A stretch of 64,000 nt of DNA from Pullichristensenella sp963930055 (GTDB lineage Bacteria; Bacillota; Clostridia; Christensenellales; Aristaeellaceae), in the NCBI GenBank assembly GCA_963930055.1, contig CAWVKS010000010.1, positions 1 to 64,000 of the forward strand, read 5' to 3'. Numbering within the stretch: position 1 is the first letter of the stretch; the number at the start of each line of letters is the position of its first letter. Positions 46,214 to 53,597 of the stretch are shown one piece after another. The translations under genes were made by a program, and so were the position numbers. The notes beneath the pieces are model-generated. The model ran no database searches and was not told the origin of the DNA. It worked only from the letters and a program-made list of their open reading frames with translations.

Positions 46214-46714
46214 TCAAAAGCTGCTGATGGGCAGGCTCTCGTCGTCCTTGCCCTTTTCGATGGAGACGATCTCCACGCAGTAGCGCCCCGTCTCCGCGTC
46301 CACCCAGGCCTGCTCGCCCACCTTGCGGCCCATCACCGCCTTGCCCAGCGGCGATTCCTTGCTGATGAGGCCCTTGAGCGCGTCCTGCCGCAGCGTCGTC
46401 ACCAGGCGGATGGTTTCCGTATCGCCATCCTCCGGGTAGCGGATGGTCACGGTATCGAAAAGCCCGGCCACGTCCGCGGGGCTGTCCGTAGAGATGACCT
46501 TGGCCGTGGCCACCATGCGCTTTAAATAGCGCAAACGGCTGTCGCAGCGGCGCTGCTCCTGCTTGGCGGCCTTGTATTCGTAGTTCTCGCTGAGGTCGCC
46601 GAAGGCGCGCGCGGTCTTGACGTCCTCCATGATCTTCGGGCGCAGCACCGTGGTGCGGTAGTGGATCTCCTCCTGCATCTTGCGGATATCGACCTCTGTC
46701 AGTTCGTCATACAT
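46214..46714 (-). CDS. greA: transcription elongation factor GreA
   Basis: Binds RNA polymerase and rescues backtracked complexes. 166 residues: N-terminal coiled coil (with DLSENYEYKAAKQEQ, carrying the tip acidic residues) and the C-terminal FKBP-like domain with SPLGKAVMGRKVGE. Normal length. Preceded on the same strand by an uncharacterised gene with a 66 bp gap. Confidence 0.94.
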   Translation of the reverse strand: MYDELTEVDIRKMQEEIHYRTTVLRPKIMEDVKTARAFGDLSENYEYKAAKQEQRRCDSRLRYLKRMVATAKVISTDSPADVAGLFDTVTIRYPEDGDTETIRLVTTLRQDALKGLISKESPLGKAVMGRKVGEQAWVDAETGRYCVEIVSIEKGKDDESLPISSF

Positions 46715-46780
46715 GGCGCATCCTCCCTTCCGCGTCCCGCTATTGTAGCACGTTTGCCGGCAAAAAGCAAGCGCGTGGGG

Positions 46781-47503
46781 TCAGCCCTTTTTGCGCCGTT
46801 CGCAGCGGCGCAGCACGCGCTTGACGCGCTCGAGGGGCATGGGCAGCTCGTCCTCGCGGAAATACTCCACTTCTTCCACACGCACGCGCGTTTCGCGGTT
46901 CTGCGCGCCCGCCGGCACGATCACCCAGTCGCCGGGGCGCAGCGTGTCGTCGTCCGTGCGGTAGTAGTACGTCCTGCCGTCCGGCTGAAAGGAGACGCTG
47001 CAATAGATGTACTCGCCGCCGCGCACGCCGCGGGCACGCAGAGAGGGATCGAACAGCTCGCACTCGCCATAGGGAGCGATGAGCGCGCACACATCGTCCA
47101 GAAACTCTTCCCAGGCCTCCGGCAGCGCGGCGCGCTCGTAGGGGACGCGCCACGTCCTGCGCGCGCCGCTTGCATAAAGTATATCCACTTCGCATTCGCG
47201 CGGCGCGTCCTCCGCCGCCGCAGCGCCCGCCCAGTCGACGAAATACCATGCGCATTCGTCCAGCAGGGGAGAGACGCCGCCAGCGATGCGGTATCGCGTG
47301 GTCACGTCAACGTTCTCGTTCCACTGCCTGTGCAACGTAATGGTTTGCGCGTCGCGGTCGATCTCGAGCGCCTCCGCATAGACCCACGTATAGCTGAAGC
47401 CGTCGCCCTCGGTTGTCTCCACGGTGAACGTGCGCCGGTGGCGGTAGTTGATGCGCAGCGTTTCCACCGGCCCCAGCCGGTCGCTCGACAGGCGCGATTC
47501 CAT
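46781..47503 (-). CDS. uncharacterised soluble protein next to the glycyl-radical enzyme
   Basis: 240 residues, no signal peptide or membrane helix. The N-terminal ~120 residues are beta-rich. The C-terminal segment (QPDGRTYYYRTDDDTLRPGD, then VIVPAG and VEYFREDELPMPLE) is a pattern I associate with unnamed clostridial proteins, with a small OB-like domain. ATG at 47503 with GGAGGG upstream. It follows the glycyl-radical gene by 57 bp on the same strand and may be co-transcribed. No function can be assigned. Confidence 0.65.
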   Translation of the reverse strand: MESRLSSDRLGPVETLRINYRHRRTFTVETTEGDGFSYTWVYAEALEIDRDAQTITLHRQWNENVDVTTRYRIAGGVSPLLDECAWYFVDWAGAAAAEDAPRECEVDILYASGARRTWRVPYERAALPEAWEEFLDDVCALIAPYGECELFDPSLRARGVRGGEYIYCSVSFQPDGRTYYYRTDDDTLRPGDWVIVPAGAQNRETRVRVEEVEYFREDELPMPLERVKRVLRRCERRKKG

Positions 47504-47560
47504 GGGCAGCCCTCCATTCACAAAAGGGACGCAGCCCGAAAAGGCCGCGCCCCCAAATTT

Positions 47561-49600
47561 CTAAATGCTGTACGACGTGCGGGCGATGATCTGATCCTGA
47601 TACATCCTGTCCAGCTGCACGAAGTGGCCGCTCCAACCCCAAACGCGCACGATGAGCTGGCGGTGCCTCTCCGGGTGCTTCTGCGCGTCGATGAGCGTGT
47701 CGCGGTCGACGGCGTTGAGCTGCAACTGATGCCCGCCCAGCTGGATGAACGTGCGCACCAGCTGCGCCACCTTCTTCGAACCCTCCTCGTTGCGGAACAC
47801 GGTGTCGTGCAGTTCCAGCGTCAGCGGGCCGCCGTTGATGGCGTCCGTCAACGCGGGCCGGGCAAAGGCGCGGATCACCGAGAGCGGGCCCGCGTCCGAG
47901 AGCATCAGCGAGGGGGAGAAGTTCGCCGGCAAGCGCTCGCCCTTGCGGCGGCCATCGGCGGTCGCGCCCAGATGGTCGGCGTGCCACACGTAGTACATCG
48001 CCGAGCCGGTGCCGGCGCGGAAGATGCCCCCGCGCTCGTTGCGGATGCCCTTCAGCGAGGCGGCGAACGCTTCCAGCAGCCAGTCGGCCAGTTCGTCGCA
48101 TTCCTCGTCGCGGCCCATCTTCGGGGCGCGCGTGCGCAGCGTGTGCAGAAGCTGCGCGTCCTCGCTAAAGTCCTCGTCCATGTCCCGGAGCAACTGCTCG
48201 GGGGCGACGCTCTTTTCCTCGAACACGAACTTGCGCACCGCCGCCAGTGCGTCCACGGCGTTGGCAAGGCCGGTGCCGTGGATGCCGTAGTTATTGTACT
48301 TGGCCCCTTCGCTGATGTCGCGGCCGGCGGTCAGGCAGTCGCGCATCATCACGCTCTGCCACGGCGCGGGCTCGATGAAGATGTTCTTTACGCCGTCGGT
48401 GATCTCCCTGGCCTTGCGGTTCAAAACGTCCACGACGCGCTGCTTGAAGGCCTCAAAGTCCTTGGCAGTCTCCAGCCCTTCCTCGCAGGCCTGACGCACC
48501 ACCTCCGCCAGCGGCATGGCGCCGATGTTGGGGATGTCCATGGCCACGCCGGGGATGATGAACTCCCAGCAGGCGGCCACGGTGTAGTCGCGCGCGTCCT
48601 CAAGGTCGTAACCCAGCTTGACAAGGCCGGGGATGACCACGTCGTCGTTGGCGTACTGCGGGAAACCCAGGCCCTGCTTGGTGAGTTTGGTGCAGTATTC
48701 GTACACTTCCAGCGGCGTATCCCTGTTGACGCGCAGGTTGATCTTCGGGTCGATGCGGCGCAGTTCCAGGCTGGCGGTGAGGCAGAGGACAGTCAGGTCG
48801 TTGCTGGCGTCCTTGCCGTCCCTGTCGCAGCCGCCCAGCATCAGGCTCTGGCCGTTGTCGCCCTGCTGCATGCCGGTGTAGAGGTCGCTGTCGCGGTTAA
48901 AGGAAAGGAAGAACTCTTCGAGCAGATCCAGCGCCTCGTCGTGGCTCATGCCCCTGTCCAGGTCGGCCTTCAGATAGGGCCACATGTACTGGTCAAAGCG
49001 CCCCACAGTGTTGTGGTAGACGTTCGAGGCCCAAAGCGCCAGATGCAGCATGCGCAGCATGCGCAGGGCATTGAGGAAATCTTTCGCGCCGTGGCGCATG
49101 GCGTCCTTCAGCCCTTCGCCGTCCGGCAGCGCCTCCGCGTAGCGGTCGGCAAAGGCGATTACCGCGTCGATGGTCTCGATGGCGGCCTCAAGGAAGTCCT
49201 TATCGCCGCGCCCTTCGGCAAGCGTCTGTTCCGCCCGCGCGCGGCGGGGCAGCAGGCCCTCGCGCAGAACGCCCTCGTAGTCGGAGGAAATGTTGCACAC
49301 GCGGCCCTGCTCGTGGATGAAGTGGCCGGCGAAGATGCGCTCCTTCTCGCCCTCGACGTAGATGTCGGGGAATTCGGGAATGGTGCGGATGCCGGGGATG
49401 CGCTCATCCTCGCGCACATGGACGCGCTCGTTTTCCAAAAGCAGCTTCAGCCTGCGCGCGGCGCGCCTGCTCAGGGGCATGCCCTCGCGCTGTATCTGCG
49501 CGCGGATGCCTTCCAGCGCCTCTTCGTCCAGCGGGGCGCGCAGCGCCTTGTGCTCGCCCTCGACGATCCAGTTCAGCAACGCCTTTACTCTCTCTGTCAT
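47561..49600 (-). CDS. glycyl-radical enzyme of the pyruvate formate-lyase family, atypical
   Basis: 679 residues, shorter than the usual 780-850. The thiyl site is Cys344 in VAACWEFIIPG, with Glu at +2 (Glu346) as in eliminase and dehydratase members (GCxE), not the CC pair of true pyruvate formate-lyase. The radical glycine is Gly655 in VRVWGWSGHF, where the family norm is RVxGYS or RVAGYSA; Trp replaces both flanking positions. The reaction is therefore unknown: a lyase, dehydratase or C-N/C-O bond cleavage are all possible. The activase gene is just upstream with a 4 bp overlap and a LacI-family regulator is divergent, suggesting substrate-induced catabolism. Strictly anaerobic enzyme class. 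Confidence 0.88.
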   Translation of the reverse strand: MTERVKALLNWIVEGEHKALRAPLDEEALEGIRAQIQREGMPLSRRAARRLKLLLENERVHVREDERIPGIRTIPEFPDIYVEGEKERIFAGHFIHEQGRVCNISSDYEGVLREGLLPRRARAEQTLAEGRGDKDFLEAAIETIDAVIAFADRYAEALPDGEGLKDAMRHGAKDFLNALRMLRMLHLALWASNVYHNTVGRFDQYMWPYLKADLDRGMSHDEALDLLEEFFLSFNRDSDLYTGMQQGDNGQSLMLGGCDRDGKDASNDLTVLCLTASLELRRIDPKINLRVNRDTPLEVYEYCTKLTKQGLGFPQYANDDVVIPGLVKLGYDLEDARDYTVAACWEFIIPGVAMDIPNIGAMPLAEVVRQACEEGLETAKDFEAFKQRVVDVLNRKAREITDGVKNIFIEPAPWQSVMMRDCLTAGRDISEGAKYNNYGIHGTGLANAVDALAAVRKFVFEEKSVAPEQLLRDMDEDFSEDAQLLHTLRTRAPKMGRDEECDELADWLLEAFAASLKGIRNERGGIFRAGTGSAMYYVWHADHLGATADGRRKGERLPANFSPSLMLSDAGPLSVIRAFARPALTDAINGGPLTLELHDTVFRNEEGSKKVAQLVRTFIQLGGHQLQLNAVDRDTLIDAQKHPERHRQLIVRVWGWSGHFVQLDRMYQDQIIARTSYSI

Positions 49601-50487
49601 AATGCCACCGCCTTGATCCCGTATTTTTCAAAGATGGAAAGGTCCATGTTGGGTTCCCGCTCCGTGTCGAAGCTGGGTTTATACTCCTCGCCCAGCAGGC
49701 CATATTTGGCGCCCGCCGAGCGGTTGTAGCGCAGAAGTTCCACGCGGTCGAGGTTCTTCGCCTCCGCCACCAGCCGCGCCGTGGCCTCGAGGTTCTCCCT
49801 CGAATCGTTCACCCCGGGGATGACCGGCACGCGGGCGCGGAAGGGCTTGCCGGAGCGGATGAGCGCGCGCAGGTTTGCGAGTATCTGCGCGTTGTCCACG
49901 CCCGTATAGCGCCTGTGCATATCGCCGTCCACCAGCTTTATGTCCATCATCACCAGGTCGAGCCGTTCCACCACGGATAAAAACACCTCGGCGCTGGCAT
50001 AACCGCTGGTCTCGATGGCCTTGTGCACGTCCGGCAGCCGGTCGCACACGTCCTCGACAAATGCATGCTGCAAAAGCGCCTCGCCGCCGGAAAAGGTCAC
50101 GCCGCCATCGTTCATGCGCAGTATGGGGGCGTTGCGCTGGATGCGCGCGGCCACCGCGCTGGCCTTCATCGGCGTTCCTGCGATCTGGATGGCGCGGCGC
50201 GGGCACACGGCAACGCATTTGCCGCACACCACGCACGCCTTCGGCCGCGGCGGCGTCCCTTCAAGCACGCCCTTTGCCGCCTGCGGGCACACGGCCATGC
50301 ACTCGCCGCAGTTTACGCACAGGCTTTTCGTCACCGTGCGCTCCGGCCGGGGCTTTAATCCCTCCGGGTTGTGGCACCACTCGCAGCGCAGCGGGCAGCC
50401 CTTCAAAAACACCGCCATGCGGATGCCCGGGCCGTCGTAGACGGCGAATTCCTCAATGTCAAAGACGATGCCGGTCGTATCGCGCAT
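49597..50487 (-). CDS. glycyl-radical enzyme activating protein
   Basis: Radical SAM enzyme that installs the glycyl radical on its partner. 296 residues. CxxxCxxC at Cys31, Cys35 and Cys38 (KGCPLRCEWCHNP), then two ferredoxin-like 4Fe-4S clusters (Cys57/60/63/67 and Cys85/88/91/95), the insert typical of activases for non-PFL glycyl-radical enzymes. The SAM-binding GGE is in GVTFSGGEALLQ. Overlaps the enzyme gene by 4 bp. First gene of the operon, divergent from lacI. Confidence 0.93.
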   Translation of the reverse strand: MRDTTGIVFDIEEFAVYDGPGIRMAVFLKGCPLRCEWCHNPEGLKPRPERTVTKSLCVNCGECMAVCPQAAKGVLEGTPPRPKACVVCGKCVAVCPRRAIQIAGTPMKASAVAARIQRNAPILRMNDGGVTFSGGEALLQHAFVEDVCDRLPDVHKAIETSGYASAEVFLSVVERLDLVMMDIKLVDGDMHRRYTGVDNAQILANLRALIRSGKPFRARVPVIPGVNDSRENLEATARLVAEAKNLDRVELLRYNRSAGAKYGLLGEEYKPSFDTEREPNMDLSIFEKYGIKAVAL

Positions 50488-50525
50488 CGCACCCGCCTCC
50501 TCTGGCTATATACCCTCCCGCGCGC

Positions 50526-50554
50526 TTGACAAAACGGGGAAATCGTCTTATCAT
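50526..50554 (+). promoter_or_regulatory. sigma-A promoter for the LacI-family gene; -35 shared with divergent promoter
   Basis: TTGACA (50526-50531), 17 bp spacer, TATCAT (50549-50554). On the opposite strand TTGTCA (50532-50527) could be the -35 of the activase operon, with TATAGC 16 bp on. The two promoters would overlap in a 100 bp gap, so a regulator bound here could affect both. No clear LacI-type palindrome was found. Confidence 0.75.
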
Positions 50555-50587
50555 GGAAGTCGAATGCACCCGGAAGGAGCGACAGAC

Positions 50588-51604
50588 ATGCCTCCACAAA
50601 ACGGAAAGCTCAAATTGCGGGACATCGCCCGCCTCACCGGGCACACCGTGGGCACGGTCTCCAAGGCCCTGCACGACAAGCCCGGCCTCGCGCCCAGGAC
50701 GCGGGAGCATATCCTCAAGGTCGCCCGCGAAAGCGGCTATATCGGCAACGCCCTGGCCGGCTCCCTGCGCTCGGGCACGACCAGGACCGCCGCCATCATA
50801 CTGGGCGACATCGCCAACCCCCTGTTCGCCATCATGGCCAAAGGGCTGATCGCCGCGCTTGCCCGGGTCGGATACAGCGCTATCCTCTTAAACAGCGAGG
50901 AAAACAGCGAGGAAGAAGTCCGCGCCGTTACCACCGCGCTTTCCCGCAATGTGGACGGAGTGTTCCTCTGTCCCACGCAGCGCGGCATGGAGGGCGTGGA
51001 GCTCTTGCGCCGCAACGGCGCGCCCTGCGTGCTCGTCGGCCGCTATTTTCAGGATTACGACCTGGACAGCGTCGTGTTCGACGACCTCAACGGCGGCCAT
51101 CTCGCCGCCCGCCACCTGCTTTCCCTCGGCCATCGGGACGTGCTGTTCCTCGCCGGGCCGGAGTGCGTCTCCAGCGCCCGCGAACGCCGCGAGGGCTTCA
51201 TGGAGGAGATGCGCGCCTCCGGCGCGGCGTGCGACCCGGCGCTTTTGCGTGAAGTGCCCATCATCGCCGACGCCACGCGAGATATCGCCGAGGCGCTTTC
51301 CATCGCCCGTCCATTCAGCGCCGTGTGCGCCTTTTCGGACTACGTGGCCTGGCAGGTGCTCTACGCGCTGGCCGCGCGCGGCGTGCGCTTGCCCGAAGAG
51401 GTCAGCGTCGTCGGTTTTGACGATATACAGTCCGATATGCGCCTGCCCGTCTCCCTGACCACCGTCGGCTGCGACAAGCGCGCCATCGGCGAGCGGGCGG
51501 TGGAGCTGCTCATGCGCCGCATCGCCGAGCCGGACGCGCCCACGCGCCAGGTGCGGCTCGAAACGCATCTGGTCGTGCGCGGCACCACGCGCGAAAGGGC
51601 GTAG
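50588..51604 (+). CDS. LacI-family transcription regulator
   Basis: 338 residues: N-terminal HTH (KLRDIARLTGHTVGTVSKAL) with hinge helix (NALAGSLRSG) and a periplasmic-binding-like effector domain with TAAIILGDIANPLFAIM, VVFDDLNGGHLAARHLLSLGH and SVVGFDDIQSDMRLPVSLTT. Divergent from the glycyl-radical operon, its likely target. The effector is presumably a small carbohydrate-like molecule related to the enzyme substrate. GAAGGAGC ribosome binding site before the ATG. Confidence 0.93.
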   Translation: MPPQNGKLKLRDIARLTGHTVGTVSKALHDKPGLAPRTREHILKVARESGYIGNALAGSLRSGTTRTAAIILGDIANPLFAIMAKGLIAALARVGYSAILLNSEENSEEEVRAVTTALSRNVDGVFLCPTQRGMEGVELLRRNGAPCVLVGRYFQDYDLDSVVFDDLNGGHLAARHLLSLGHRDVLFLAGPECVSSARERREGFMEEMRASGAACDPALLREVPIIADATRDIAEALSIARPFSAVCAFSDYVAWQVLYALAARGVRLPEEVSVVGFDDIQSDMRLPVSLTTVGCDKRAIGERAVELLMRRIAEPDAPTRQVRLETHLVVRGTTRERA

Positions 51605-51611
51605 CCCCTTA

Positions 51612-51816
51612 AGACAAGCCGCCGGAGCGCCGGCAAAGCCCGAAACCGCGAAAACTGCCCTGATACAAATAAGATGCAGTTTTGCTTCCGGCGGCGGGTT
51701 TTCCGGGCCCTGCGGGGTCGTCAAATCCAGTCGCAAGGTCGCGGCCTTGCTTGCCTTGCGCGGCTTGCGGGCTTTCCCAATGCCTTGCCAGTCTGTTGGC
51801 TTTGCCAGCATACTGC
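51612..51816 (+). repeat. dispersed structured repeat, copy C
   Basis: Starts 8 bp after the lacI-type stop. Shares with copy B the blocks GGCAAAGCCCGAAACCGC, TTTTGCTTCCGGCGGCGGGT, GTCGTCAAATCCAGTCGC, CTTGCGGGCTTTCCCAATGC and TGCCAGTCTGTTGGCTTTGC. The central hairpin (AAAACTGC / GCAGTTTT, 51652-51684) occupies the same place as in A and B. A terminator hairpin follows directly. Degenerate left flank, so no clear duplication here. The gene-free stretch 51605-52121 (517 bp) holds this repeat, the terminator, AT-rich sequence with no gene (51846-52060) and a promoter. Confidence 0.78.
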
Positions 51817-51845
51817 CGGCTCCCCCTTTCCGGGGAGCCGTTTTT
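51817..51845 (+). terminator. Rho-independent terminator at the right end of repeat copy C
   Basis: CGGCTCCCC / GGGGAGCCG stem, 6-base loop, TTTTT tail. Confidence 0.9.
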
Positions 51846-52060
51846 GCGTCGCGGAAGTTTGTAAAAACTTCACATTTTTATGCCGATAGTCGAAAAAACG
51901 ACCATCAAAAAACGTTTTCCAAACATCCGATCTGCGCTTATTCTATCACAAGGCCCCAAAACCGTCAAGCGCAAAACGCGAACTCCGCAAAAAAACCGCC
52001 TTTGCCAAGAAATTTTTACCCGGCAGCCGCAAAGTTTTGCCGCCGTGACACAGCTTTTCC

Positions 52061-52089
52061 TTGCCCGTGCGCGGCGAATATAGTATAAT
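52061..52089 (+). promoter_or_regulatory. promoter for the DNA methyltransferase gene
   Basis: TTGCCC (52061-52066), 17 bp spacer, TATAAT (52084-52089), 33 bp before the ATG. Confidence 0.6.
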
Positions 52090-52121
52090 TAAGGATACTG
52101 GAATTGGAGGGAGGGCGTGGC

Positions 52122-53339
52122 ATGCGCGCAGAGGCAACGGCGGTGCGCCGCGAACGCTACGAAGGCAAGGGCGCGGCCGGGCGCTTTTATCTGGGCGATA
52201 CGCTTTTCCTGTTGGACGACCTCCTGCGCGGATACGCCGGCCAGGTCAAACTCATCTACATGGATCCGCCCTTCCTGACCGGCGAACGCTTCGTCATGCG
52301 CGCCCGCGTCGGCGCGGCGGACTGGAAGGCGGGGAGGGGCTCCCTCGCACTGCCCGCGTTCAGCGACGATCTGGAGCCGGACGCCTACTACGCGATGATG
52401 CGCCGCGTGCTGGAGGGCTGCCACAGCCTTTTGCGCGAGGACGGCATGCTCTTTCTGCACTGCGATTTCCGCGCTTCCGCCCGCCTGCGCCTCATCATGG
52501 ACGACGTATTTGGCGAAAAGAACCTCTTAAACGAGATCGCCTGGGTCTACCACACCGGCGGCACGGCGCGGCGCTACTTCAGCCGCAAGCACGATACCAT
52601 CCTCTTTTACCGCAAGACGCGCAAGTACGATTTCAACATCGAAGCCGTGCTCTGCCCGCCCACGGGGCCGAAGCAGAACCACATGCGCCGCCACGTCGAT
52701 CCCGATGGCCGCGTCTACCGCTCCATCCGCTCCGGCGGCCGCGTCTATACCTATTACGACGACGATCCCGTGCCGCCCACGGACGTCTGGGACGACGTCA
52801 GCCACCTGCAACAGCGCGACCCGCAGCGCACCGGCTACGACACGCAAAAGCCGCTGGCGCTGCTCGAGCGCATTGTGCGCTGCGCCTCCCGCGAGGGGGA
52901 ACTGGTGCTTGACCCCTTCTGCGGCTCCGGCACCACGCTGGAGGCCGCCCATCTGCTCGGCCGCCGCTTCCTGGGCGTGGACAAGTGCCCGCTGGTGCCC
53001 AACATACTGCGCCGCCGCCTGGAAGGCGCGCCGTGGGAGCTGGAAGGCGCTTTGGAGGCGGAAAACGCCCCCTGCGCCGTGGACGTTATGCGCGGCGTGG
53101 GCTTTTACCACCTGACGCTTACGGATATCCCCATGCCCTGGGATATGCTCGACAACTGGGCCCTGGGCTACCTGCGCGATGGGGAAATGCGCGTGCTCAC
53201 CCAGGCGGCGCGCACGAAAAAGCGCCCGGAGCTGCCGCGGGAGCTGGAAGTGCCCGTCTACGAGGGCGAGGTCGGCCTGCGCCTTTGCGACGTGCGCGGA
53301 AAAAGTTACTACTATAAGGTCACGAGCGAAAAGAATTAA
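52122..53339 (+). CDS. orphan site-specific DNA methyltransferase (beta class, N4-C or N6-A)
   Basis: 405 residues. Motif order is DPPF (48-51, catalytic motif IV) first and DPFCGSGTT (264-272, SAM-binding motif I) last, the beta-class circular order. TQKPLALLERIV (241-252) is the conserved motif X-like segment. A ~130-residue C-terminal extension may be for target recognition. No restriction endonuclease or specificity subunit is near, so it is probably a solitary regulator-type or housekeeping methylase. ATG at 52122 behind GGAGGG. Own promoter. Confidence 0.88.
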   Translation: MRAEATAVRRERYEGKGAAGRFYLGDTLFLLDDLLRGYAGQVKLIYMDPPFLTGERFVMRARVGAADWKAGRGSLALPAFSDDLEPDAYYAMMRRVLEGCHSLLREDGMLFLHCDFRASARLRLIMDDVFGEKNLLNEIAWVYHTGGTARRYFSRKHDTILFYRKTRKYDFNIEAVLCPPTGPKQNHMRRHVDPDGRVYRSIRSGGRVYTYYDDDPVPPTDVWDDVSHLQQRDPQRTGYDTQKPLALLERIVRCASREGELVLDPFCGSGTTLEAAHLLGRRFLGVDKCPLVPNILRRRLEGAPWELEGALEAENAPCAVDVMRGVGFYHLTLTDIPMPWDMLDNWALGYLRDGEMRVLTQAARTKKRPELPRELEVPVYEGEVGLRLCDVRGKSYYYKVTSEKN

Positions 53340-53350
53340 CAACATGGCTG

Positions 53351-53356
53351 TATAAT
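53351..53356 (+). promoter_or_regulatory. -10 box for the oxoacid oxidoreductase operon
   Basis: TATAAT 32 bp before the ferredoxin-subunit ATG, in the 48 bp gap after the methyltransferase. No convincing -35 hexamer at 16-18 bp. Confidence 0.35.
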
Positions 53357-53387
53357 AAATCGCATCAAGCTTTTGGAGGAAAGCAAC

Positions 53388-53597
53388 ATGGCAAAGATCA
53401 CATTCGACACCGACGCCTGCAAGGGCTGCGGCCTTTGCGTGCAGGCATGTCCGCGCAAGCTGATCCAGCTGTCCACGCACATCAACAAAAAGGGCTACAA
53501 CGCGGCCTACTGCACCGATGTTGACCAGTGCGTGGCCTGCGGCATGTGCTATCAGATGTGTCCGGACTGCGTCATTCGTGTGGAAAGGCAGGCATGA
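53388..53597 (+). CDS. 2-oxoacid:ferredoxin oxidoreductase, 4Fe-4S ferredoxin subunit
   Basis: 69 residues with two CxxCxxCxxxC clusters (CKGCGLCVQACP and CVACGMCYQMCP), the delta subunit that carries electrons from the TPP enzyme to free ferredoxin. Strong GGAGGA ribosome binding site. Its stop overlaps the next ATG. The four subunits lie in the order delta, alpha, beta, gamma. Confidence 0.92.
   Translation: MAKITFDTDACKGCGLCVQACPRKLIQLSTHINKKGYNAAYCTDVDQCVACGMCYQMCPDCVIRVERQA

Noticed and set aside
50888..51811. Minus-strand open frame running through repeat copy C and the lacI-type gene
   Set aside because: It is antisense to a clear LacI-family protein, and its apparent N-terminal similarity to the antisense frame over rho arises only because both cross copies of the repeat.
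51846..52060. Possible small gene in the AT-rich stretch before the methyltransferase
   Set aside because: Short frames there have no ribosome binding site and consist of basic low-complexity sequence; only a small GAAGTTT/AAACTTC hairpin is visible.
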